NCBI GenBank assembly: GCA_024704765.1 | Contig: JAKMXF010000122.1 | Location: forward strand, 643,068 to 707,067 | Direction of reading: 5' to 3' | Length of the DNA: 64,000 nt | Source of the DNA: Oopsacas minuta | Lineage: Eukaryota > Porifera > Hexactinellida > Lyssacinosida > Leucopsacidae | In this document: positions 43,201 through 55,200 of the stretch, piece after piece | How positions within the stretch are numbered: the stretch's first letter is position 1 | Layout: every line of letters begins with the position of its first letter | Notes under the pieces: model-generated | What the model was told of the DNA's origin: nothing | Database searches by the model: none | Seen by the model: only the letters and a program-made list of their open reading frames with translations | Made by a program: the position numbers and the translations under genes

Positions 43201-46200
43201 GACAAAACAAACAGATTATTAGGAGATACCTACAAAGATACAAGAAGTCATTAAAAGAATTATGGCATCGAATTTCACACTGACTTTAAGAAAGGTACAA
43301 ATTCCGATTTAAGTCTAAATGTATGTATTTGGAAAGATACAGCAGAGACGAAGTCTCTGCTATTTGTATTAATAATATACTAATAGTGAACCATCATAAA
43401 ACAAATTCTCCCTCATAAATTTTGAGGAGGCTATAGCACCCAGCGCTAGCCCTATTCCACCGCCTATATTTTAGACTTTGTTCATAGTATTTTGATTAAA
43501 TTTCGATAAAACGGCAATATATTTTGAGGTACTCCTGGGGTGAATTTGTATATATTTATGGTGACTCTATTAACTATAATATGTATTTGAAATTTTCTTG
43601 GATATATAACTAATGATTCAAAGGGAGCTTGCCAGCGAATTCACAAGGAATGAGCCTGAAAATGACCTGAACTGACCTCTATGAAATACATTTCACGATG
43701 ACCTGACCTGACAATGTAGGGCCTTTAAGCAAGCCTACCTCCAAATTCGACTAAGCATCAAATTATAGTAATGTTATGGATTACTTGACCATATTTTCCA
43801 AATCAACAATGGAATGTGTCATGTATCCATTTGGGCAATCTACCAATTTCCCACTGTATAGAAATCGTATACAAATTCCCATACAAATGAGTTATCCTTC
43901 AGTAATTATTCAAAAGAAGTAGGTAATATATACTCTAGGGGTTCGAATAAACGGGGTCCAGCTTGTCAAATGTATATTATTGATTCGAAATGTATAATTA
44001 ACCATGTCTTTATAATGCATGTTTTCGTGAACTAACTGGATTCAAAGCAGATAAGTGCTGCATCTCTATTAGAAAAATGAACACTTTATCTCAGTCCAAA
44101 TTTTCCCATTCTCTTAAACAAAGTTTACCCTCCAAATTGTGAACATCTCTGGGAAAGTGAAATGTGAATACCAAATCTTGCCCCAAAAGTCAAATTGCAT
44201 GGGACATGACCTCCTAAAAGTGAACATAGGATTTTGGGGGCTAAATTGCAGCTACTTGTATATACACGGCTAGATAAAGCAAGGAATTGTCAAAATAATA
44301 TCCAGACCATTGATTATATTCTTTTGATCATGAAGAATTGCAGTTATTATTACAAATCCAACTCTATATAGGTTTCCACATACGGTGGAGACATCTAGAA
44401 TACTTTTGAACCTGCTTTCCAAGTTAATGTAACCACAATGACGCTCTACCTGTTTGAGAGTCCACACATTTGTGTAACCAGTGAAACCATAAATAACAAT
44501 ATTCGTATAAATAGTATTTTTAGATATTTGGGGTCATTCACACGTACTTTGTCAATTAAATCACTCATTTCTTAATTTTCAATGTCTTTTAAAGTAGTAG
44601 TAAACCACAGCAAAATTTACTGTTATTCGTAAACGTGTTTTTCCTGGTCCACATGATGCTCACTTTCTTACTGTATTTGAATAATTTCTGTACTTTGGAG
44701 ATCCTATACCCCCCTACAAGTGACCCCCGGGTATTCGGATTTTGAGTATTCAGATTAAATTTCGGCTCTATAGCATAAATATTCGGGCAAGTCACCGAGA
44801 TCTACTCCATACGATAATGAATCAATTTATATCAAAAATATTAAGTAGAGAATATAATTCGTGTCTTTATGTGAAATTGGTAAGAAATGTTAAATCATTG
44901 AGAGACTTTAGAGGTCATAGAAGTAAATCGTGTTTAACAATCATTTAGAGGGCTGATATTTGCATAACTAGACTCAGCTAGCCTTAGCAGCGTCAAAGGA
45001 GGAGTCATTCTACGGGGTGTTGACAACATTTGAGAATGGAATGTTGTTACTTAAAATTTGATACTGGATATGAATCAGATAGTTAAAAGCTGATTCGGAT
45101 AGAATCTATCCGATAGATTCAGAAGTACATTAGGTCAAATTTCTCTGATTACGGCCGAAGTGTTACGTTAGTAACTAGGGATCGACCTGGGGCACAATTT
45201 TGCCAGGGTCGGGACAGGACCCGGATTGTAATTATTCGGCCGGACCGGGGTTAATAGAACAAGAGTTTCATGCTTACAATCTTTGCATGTGGCTCACTAT
45301 ATTTAGCATTTTAGGCTGGGAGCTAGTGTTGTTTTAAGTTCTTTGATAGGTACTAAATGGCCTGTACTGTATTTGGTAAATGTATTGAATTTTACAAATT
45401 GTTCATTTCTTTCTCCAAATATTATTGTAGTAAGGCTTGAGATTTTGAAGCTTCTATAACATAGATATTTTTTGCTTAAGAAATAACTCTTATCATAAAT
45501 TTAATTAAACACCTCGGATTGCCAAGGGCCGGATTCTCAACAATTTGCAGGGCCCGAGGGCCAGACGGGAAAAAGTACCGATTTTGGGCGGGGGCACCGA
45601 TCGACGCCTATTCAAAACAAAAAAAGAACAAGTTAAATTCACCACTTAGTATTAACCAATTCTCGCACTGAAATCAACATTTCAGCACTTTATTGACGTC
45701 ATAAATCACACATTTTCCCGGCCGTATTCGGTTAATAGAGAAAGCAGAGACGAAGTTTCTGCAATATTTTTCCGAAGAAATTTAAATGAAATCGGCCAAA
45801 TGACGATTTTCCCAATAAACGGGCTAATTATTGTGTTTTGTTGATTTTAGCTGGGAATTTGCCAATTTTATTCCATTGGGTTAGAATTTTATTATAAATT
45901 TATTGTTGATATTTGTCACTGAAACTGTACTCATTGATAGAATGAATTTGCAAAACTGGCAACAATACCGGTGGAAACGTAGGTAATATCCCATTTTTTG
46001 ACAGTAGAATACTGCCTATATTGAATTTGAATTTACTTCATCTATTTTTGGCACCTAGCTAAGATTTGTCGAAAAAAATCCAATAATTGCCGTAAATTTT
46101 AGTTTCCATTGGAGGATTTCAATAAAGGTTATTTCGAATTTTAGTCAACCAGGACTTTTCCGAATAAATTAGCTACAAGCAGGAGTTACATTTGTATTTT

Positions 46201-49200
46201 CATTTTGGGAAGGAATTTCCATCAATCTGAGAGTGTGAAGCTCTCTCAGATTGAAAACGAGGAAGACTGGCCTGAGCCTCTGTTTGCTATGGCAACCTTA
46301 GCAGAATGCGGCCTAAAAAGGCCCAAATTACTATACCATAACCGCTTACGGCCGAAGTGTTATTCGCCATATTTTCACATAATAAGATAATTAGAGTTGA
46401 ACAAGCACCAATTAGAATAGAAACACGATTAATATGATGCCACTGTTAGTTGGAAACATGTTTCAGCTCCACCTGATTTTACTACCGCACTAATATCGTC
46501 ATTAATGTAAATATTTCACTATTCACTCAATATATTTCAACAACAAGGTATATAAACTGGCTAGAGTATATCAGAAGTATCTTTTTTATAGTCTAGCCAA
46601 TTCTCATATCAAATTTGAATTTTGTAATTATACTATTTTTTTGAATGAAGTCAATAAACCAATTTTCCAGCTGATACTTACAAAATAATGAGATAATGAT
46701 AATGAACCGCCACCCGCATGCATGTTCAGATGGATCTAATATGGAGCTGAAACAAGTTTCTCATTAACAGTGGCCAAACAAAAACATTTAATGATCACAG
46801 TAACAAACCATTCTCAGTAGGTCAGCTTGTTGAACAAGAAAGGGAGTTCCATCAATAGTTTGAATTGCATAGAAGAAAACACTAGTGAGAGTAGAGGATA
46901 CTTCAGTACCAATAACATGTTCTGTTACCTCAAATATCAATATCTATGGAAAAGCAAAATAAAATGCCACTTAACTTGGAAGCCTCTAAGTTTAGCTAAA
47001 TATACCGATAAGACTATAAGCGCTTGCTTGCATTACAAAATAATGTATACTGGTGTAGTACTGTATACTGAGTTCTATTTATTAGCCTAACAAAATTGAT
47101 GCAATGTGAACAAAGTGAATGAAAAGTATAACAATTTGATATACGTATAATCCGACAGTGGTGGAGATCTTGTCCCCCTCAAAAGTGCCACTGCTGGACC
47201 GAAAACTGCACTTTCGAATCCGGATCATGGTTCCAATGAATTCAATCAATGCCTCCCAATTCATTTCGCATATTGGAGCCCGTGTCGCTTGTGGCACCGT
47301 CCAGAAGGTCGGAACTATCCCATTCCTCTAAAACCTCCTCGATGTAATCCTTGATGCAGGGGCCTGTAGCGGAGCCTCCCAGAGCTTGAAATCCAAGCAG
47401 GCCCACCTGTACAGGTAGTTCTGATCGACCCAATTAAGGAGAACACTCGCGTAATGGTGTTTGTTCGTCTCTTCATCCCAGAGGTTGACTTCTATTTGGA
47501 AATGTGGGCAACGCTTCCTAAGAGACGTAGTTGGTGGAACGCTTTCAAGTCCTTCAGTGGTGGGAGAAGAATACAGAGAGGTTTCCATTTGGAAGTCTTG
47601 GACAAAAATTTCCTTTCGAAATTATGACATCAACTCTTTGGATTTTCGAAAAATCACATATACCCCTCAATGTGGCAAATATCCTGACGTCATGATCCGG
47701 ACAAAAGCTAACTCATCACGGGATTATTACGTCATCATGACTGTATTTAGAAATTCTGAAATTTTGATTTTTGGTAAAGTGACGAGTTTACTAAACAAAA
47801 GCCACGTAAGATTTCTAGTTTTCCACAGAAGGTCATTAAATGGAACTTGGATAGGCCTTGGATAATAAAAAATTAAAATTCTGAAAAAAATAACTACAAG
47901 GCACGCAATGTCGAGTTTATCCGTCACGTAGCGACCAAAAGCATCAAGAAATGTAGCTGTTTAATAATTATGCTTTGTTAGGGCCTAAACTGTCGCAAAG
48001 CGATCTAGCAAGCGAAGCGCGCTAGTAATATAAGAATAACAAATCAATAATATAATCACTTGCTAAATACAAAATGCCATGATTACAAAGAGACGAATAA
48101 GCTCTAATGGAAATTGTTCGACTGTTTTCAAAATAAGAAATTGTACGGCTGATCAAATAAGAAATAGTTCGAATTTGGCACAAAAAGGAACACAGTTCAA
48201 ATGCTGGCAAAATGAGGAACTGGTTTTAAAATTAATGTAATGGTAGATATATTTCCTATTTTTTTACCAATTCGAACCATTTCCTAATAATACAATAATT
48301 GAATTATTTCATAAAGTCTCATTCGAACTATTTTTCACATGAACAAATTGATCGAACTATCTATTACACTTTTTGTCATTCGAACTATTTCCAGGATTCC
48401 AGATTTTGGGATGCGGGATTATATGGAGGATTTCTATAAAACAGAGAATTTGCAATTATGAAAGAGTTAGAGCAGAAGCGGAAAATCGTTGTGTTTCTTT
48501 ACATAATTTACCGAAAATCAGTTACTTTAATAAATTACATTTGACATTAATTTTATCCTTGGTTTCATCAGGAAAAATTTGAAGAAAACAGAATAAGTCG
48601 AAATTTGAACTCTATTTAGTATAATATCTTGTATTATAATGTTATCATCCTTTGTATTGATTAGATATTCCATCAGGATATTTGATAATTAAATATATAT
48701 TTTTAAAATGCGAATCCGGGATTGGAAACCCAAAATATGTTCGAGAGGCGTCTCAATCTGAGTTCGCCCAAGACGCCATTATGGCTAACGGCCTAGGACG
48801 GTACCTGCAATCTCGAGTATACCTAGAAAATCTTATATCTAACCTGGAAAGATGTTATCTCAATTAGCTTAGCAACTAGTTCATCTATACACAGTAGAGT
48901 TTTCTCTACAGTATCTTCCACAACAATTAGCAACAGGTAGTCGTTATCAATAATGCTTATTACAACATCTTCAGTAGTGCTTCTGCTTGTTGCAACCTCT
49001 TGATCAGAAGCAGTTACTGTGCCACTGATAACTTCTCCAGCTCTTTCGGTAAATATAGCTGCAGTACGCAATGTTCCACTAAGGTTGTCTATTGTAATGT
49101 CTGTAACACTTAGAGAATAACTATAGAGTAATTTACATATAAAATACAGATATATCAGGCCACTCCGATGAATGTCTACAAGTATTGAGGAACTAGAGTC

Positions 49201-52200
49201 AGATTCTTTATGAAGGGTAATTGAGTAAGTATAAGTAAACACACAACACTACAAATGCAGAATATTGGTACAATAATTATCCCCCTTATATGCTTATCAG
49301 ATATTTAATCATGGATGCTGGATTTTGTATATCAGCTTGAATGATATTCAAAAGGTATTTTGAGGAATTCCGTTCGTTGTTGGTTAGTATATTTCCCCGG
49401 TACTATACATGCTTGGATGTTGTCATGTGTAGGTCCTATAGGCAGATGCCCTAATGGCACAGACGATGTGTGATGCCCGTAAGTCAGTCCGCGCGGCAGT
49501 GCGAAATCTAGCTTAACACATATATAAACTACAAAAAATTTGAAGTAGTGAGTTACATGATATTTATAATGCTAATGGGAGAATACAAACGAATATATAT
49601 GATGGCAGACCACTGAGAAGGGGGGAGCTGGGACAAATTCCAAGGTCCCTTTTAAGAACATTAATATGCCTACTAGCATCTCTATAAGTAGTACACAAAC
49701 TCACAAGGTCTATGTCCAATATTAGTGTAAAATTATTAGAAATAGATGTAAAATCTCCCTGTGGCCAAATTGTGGCTGATTTTGGTCATAGGACCTCAGG
49801 TTGAGAACTCTGTTATAGTATAAAATATCGAGATTCATTTGACTTGGCGAATCTATGTTTTAACGGTTCGTACTTACAAAACGTATGCAAAGATGTCAAC
49901 TCTCACTGCAAACTCGTGGGTCAGACAGATTTTCACTGCTCTAAATTTTATACTACGCTTTTTTGGAAGAAATCTCACTCCTTGGTATAGGAGTAACTAG
50001 GGCCATTTTGGGTGGCATATAAACACCCAGATTTGACTCTACCGTAATACAAAAAGTATAGGGCAGGTGGGCATGACGTCATCTTTCCCCACCCTGACTC
50101 ATGAGCTTAGTTGCGCCAATGCTCCTTGGTGACATGTTGAGCAAGCAGGTTTGCATCTTCGAGTGCTAATTAGACATACAGCCAGGGGACAAAAGTATTC
50201 GACCACACAAATATATTGTCATAAATTGTATACTCTTTCCCGCTCCTATATATTGTGTAGTCTATATTCGTAGCTGCTATCTAGTAATTTGTATAGAATA
50301 ACATATGTTTTTCAAGAATTTCAAAAAAATATTTTAGATTGACACTTTTTGAAGGTGTTAATTATTAATAATTATTAGATAATTATTGATAATCAAAATA
50401 TGTGGTAATTCAAAACCTATTAAGAATCTATAATTTCTGACTTGATATTTGAATTCTACGTAGGCGAGTTACCCCAGATTGAAATTTCCAATCGGATTGA
50501 GCAATTTTTACCAGAGTTATAGATGAATTTCAATTTTGTGCCATTTGTGTCACCTTTTGCCGAAGGTGGCACAAGTGGCCGCTACCAAGAGGTTATTTTG
50601 GAATTCAAGGGTTAGCATAGTCATATCATTCGAAAATACTACTTCGACTTATTCCTCCTAACCCTAGTTGATTTCCTTGTAGTGGCGCTTTTTCCTGCCA
50701 CCTGTGCCACTTTTTTCAAAAAGTGGCACAAGTGGGACAAATTGAAATTCTTTTATAACTTTGGTAAAAATTGTTCAATCCGATTGGAAATTTCAATCTG
50801 GGGTAACTCGCCTACGTAGAATTCAAATATCAAGTCAGAAATTATAGATTCTTAATAGGTTTTGAATTACCACATATTTTGATTATCAATAATTATCTAA
50901 TAATTATTAATAATTAACACCTTCAAAAAGTGTAAATCGAAAATATTTTTTTGAAATTCTTGAAAAACATATGTTATTCTATACAAATTACTAGATAGCA
51001 GCTACGAATATAGACTACACAATATATAGGAGCGGGAAAGAGTATACAATTTATGACAATATATTTGTGTGGTCGAATACTTTTGTCCCCTGACTGTATA
51101 AAAAGTAGAACCGATGACAAATATTATAAGTTATATTTCTGAATATGATCAACAAGAGTTCTGGGAAAAATTATGCCTGGTTTAGGGAGCAAGTAGGGGT
51201 TTATGGAGGAATTTCTGAACAGGCACGTTTTTGAATGGTAAGTATTGATCATGTACAATTTTAGCCTCACGTTCAGCACTTTTGTCCTTCCTGGCTGCTG
51301 AATTGGCACTTTTACGTGGCTACCAAACACCTAGATAACCGCTGTACTGTAGGGAGGTGCCTGGCGCACAGATCTTGGATCTCCGGATCTCGGAGGATCC
51401 ACTGTATATATTCTCCTATTGATATGCTGTAAAAATACGAAATTGAGAATTATAATCAAGTCAAAAATTTGGGTCTTTCCAGGGCCGCCAACTCTGTCTC
51501 AGCTGGCCTGTATGATGATGGTAATAGACAATATGCTAGTAAAGTTAATTCAGTATGTATATTTCTATTTCACGTTTTGAAATCTATATCTACATGGTCT
51601 ATCATTTGATTAATCGTAATTTCGCACCGTTTACACATATTTCTCTACCAATTTGACATTTTCAAATCCCTCACTCAATGACAGGGGGGGGCCATCTATT
51701 ATCGACATGTCATCAAATCAACATCTGCGTTATGGTCAGAATATACTTACCGTACTTCACCAGCATCAGAAATATCTGCATCAATTGCCAAAATAGAATC
51801 AATATCGGAATCGTAGGAGGTTGAAGACAACACAGCAAAATAATAAGGTGTGTTTACAAATATAGGATCGTTGTCATTGATATCTGTGACAGTGAGTTGG
51901 AAGATTGAAGAGCCAAACAAAATACAATCAATTCCCACAAACCTTGCACGATTAGTGTTTAAAGGATTACAGTAAGAGCCAAGAATGTGACCGGGTTCCT
52001 AACAAGGAGGTAAAATAGAATAAAATTACAGAGATATTACTGTTTAACTGAATATGGTTCTTACATATCCAATTAATGGAGTTGAAATGGAATTGGAATC
52101 GGAATCTAGTAAAATTACATAAGTTAGTTGTGCCGACTTGGTTCATTAACCGAATACGGCCAGGAAATGTGCGATTGTATGACGTCAAAATGTACTAAAA

Positions 52201-55200
52201 TTAGTATTTGGTGCTGTAATTGATTAAAAAAAAGAAGTGACGAAATTTAGTTAATTTTCATTATGAACATAAAAATTTCAACCACAATGACGCAATAAAA
52301 GTTCATGCCCATATATGGTAATTTTTTCAGAAACTCTCAAAACTTAAACTAATCTTTTTTATCAAAATACCTCCTACTTGTTAAATGTTAGTTTATGTAA
52401 CCAAAAGATGATCTTCATTTTCATAAACACTCATTAAATAATCATTTAAGTGATATTCGCCGTAAAAACAGCATTAAAAAGTCAATCCTAGAAAATCGAA
52501 GAAATTCTATCAAAAAATGTATGCAAACACAAAATAAGTCATAATTGTTAACTATTTTATAAGTTTATTAATATAGTATTTCTATTGTGTATTTGTGCTA
52601 AGTTAATACGAATCATAATTCATTTCATGATATTTGTGGGTTTTTCGATAATATTGGTATTTATTAGTAAAATAATTACCATTATTGAAGGTTAACTTTG
52701 ATTGCGTCATTGTGGTTAAAATAACTTGGAAAGCAGGTTTAATAGTATTCTAGATGTCTCCACCATATGTGTAAACTTATATACAGTTGAATTTGTAATG
52801 ATAACTGCAATTCTTAATGATCAAAGAGAATCTGATCAATGGCCTAGAAAGTATTTTGGCCATTCTTTGCTTAGCTAGCCGTGCATATAGTAGGCCATGG
52901 GTTCGCTCCTTCTTGAGTAACAGTAGACATCTTGAATCACACTATTATATAGTCAACCCAATCTTCACGAACTTAGGAAGTATGGTAACCATGGAGGTTG
53001 GGAACACAAGTTACCAAAATTCGTCAATATAATGAAAGTTGAGGGCTGCCACATAATCAAGTCAGCACCGTAACAAATTTGTGTGGTCCCACACCCGCCT
53101 AATTAGGTTGGAGGCCCCTTTTAAGCAAATAATATATTTTCTGATTAATGAATTATCAGCCAAAAGGTAACTAACAGTGGCCTAATAATTGGATATTCCA
53201 TAAAATGAGTCATCCATGGTCCTTACTGTAGCTCAAAAACGATCTAACTTCATCATGACAATGATTTGCATTCATATTTGAATTTAGAATTTAGTAATTC
53301 GACCTAATTATATTCGTACGTATTTGGTTTTCACTTGTGTTTATATTTGTATCTGAACCAAATCCTGGTACAGTATTCCCGTGGGATAATACACTAACAA
53401 ATACAAATACTGATTCAAATACAAATAGTAAAAATTAGAAAATTTTCAGGAATGTGCCAAATTATTTGGTAAATATGCCATTGTTTGATAGCTTCTAATG
53501 GCCGGTGTAACTATATATATTGCATATTCATTTCCGAGTTAATGTATGACATGATCTACATAAATTTTTATACGAATATAAAAATACTAATAAATAACTC
53601 ACATTATTGATTACTTCCAAATATAAAGTGTAGTTATCCCTCGTCTCGCGATCTAAGCCAATGTTTAAAAATAAATCACCTTGAGATGTGATTTCGAAGT
53701 CTGGTGAAGAGAAGGGAGAATTAATAGCAAATTCAAATTCTGATAATTGATAATTGGATAGTTTGTCTCCATCTGAAGATGTAAATGTTACCAAACGTCT
53801 AGACACTCCGTTTTGACTAATAGGATCGATGTCTTCTGCCATACTTAGAGAATAAAGCTCGCTTGAGAAATTAGGAGGAATATCATTCTCGTCCACAAGT
53901 CTTATAGTAATATTTTGAATGCTAGAGAGAGATGGATCTCCATTATCAGTAACTACTGCAATAGCTGAATAATTTTCTTGTGTTTCTCTGTCTAAGGGAC
54001 CATTAACCCCTACTATCCCATCCGAGTCGATACGGAATGAGCGATCGAATTCAGCAGTATTCTCAGAGGCACTAGAGAATACTACACGTCCATTTTCGAG
54101 ATTAGGATCATCATTATCTTCAGCAGTTAGAACAATTACTAGATCACCTATTTGTGATAGTTCGGAAATAGCTTGAGACGTTATACTATTGGTAAAATAA
54201 GGAGTTTCATCATTGAGGTCAGTTATTGTTATGGAAATTAAAGCACTTCCTTCTAATGCAGGCGTAGTGTTAGTGTTAGGATTAATTGCCATGACAGTAA
54301 TAGATTGTGAGGTAGATACCTCGCGATCAAAACTAGTGACAGTCAATATTTTACCAGTCTCAGAATCAATAACGAAATCCGTGGATGTCAAAAAGAAGAA
54401 TATTTCTGAGTTTTTCGTATCTGCGATATCGTCATCAGATGCTGTTACATTTAGAAGGAATGTACCAGAAGGAGAATTCTCAGGAAGATCTACCAGGTAC
54501 TCGGACTGTCCAAAGACTGGAGCGTGCTCGTTAATGTCGATAATTGTAATAACCAATGTTTCTGTATCAGTTAGCGGAGCGAAAGCACTATCGGAAGCCT
54601 GAATAAGAATATCATAACGAATTATTCCTTCAGCATCTAAAGGATTATTGACTGTAATAGCACCAGAGTCTGAATTAATGGAAAAGTCGTCAAAATGTCC
54701 TCCAAGAATGGCATAAGTAATTTTGGAATTATCACCCAAATCTATGTCAGTTGCATCAACATCAAACACTACGATATTAACAGCAGTAGTCTCTGTAATC
54801 TGTAGGGAGAATATAGTTGTATCAATTATTGGAGCATTATCGTTTACATCAGTGACAGTAATGTTGATAGTAGCAATAGCTGTCATAACAGGATCTCCTT
54901 TGTCAACAGCACGAACCATAATCTGATAGGAATCAGCTGTTTCTCTATCTAACTTTTCTCCCAGTATGACATCACCTGTGTCCAGAGAAATAGAAAACTT
55001 GGGTCCGGAATTAATCAGGCTATATTCAACAACGCCATTTTGTCCCTCATCTAAATCGTTAGCAAAGACTGTTCCAATAATGAACAATACATTCTTATCC
55101 TCTGAGACAACGAAACTGTAAGAGGTTGGGTTAAATATTGGAGGGTGATCATTCGCATCAGTGATTGTAATAGTAACTCCCACAGTTGCACACATTATTC

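Larger units (their letters stand above)
42050..48843. other. Large intron of cadherin B
   Basis: This 6.8 kb intron holds family-R copy 8 (44251-44444), a foldback (46439-46774) and a hAT-like transposase remnant (47100-47590). It also has two inverted copies of one repeat (about 42140-42290 and 47820-47945) and a Helitron-like 3' end (near 48025). GC-rich segments at 45160-45260 and 45530-45610 look like parts of another short element. No further exon is needed by phase. Confidence 0.6.

Noticed and set aside
45160-45610. GC-rich segments as a CpG island or promoter
   Set aside because: They look like the two ends of a short element (GGGATCGACC and GATCGGTGCCCC-type blocks), but ends and duplication could not be defined, so no feature is called.
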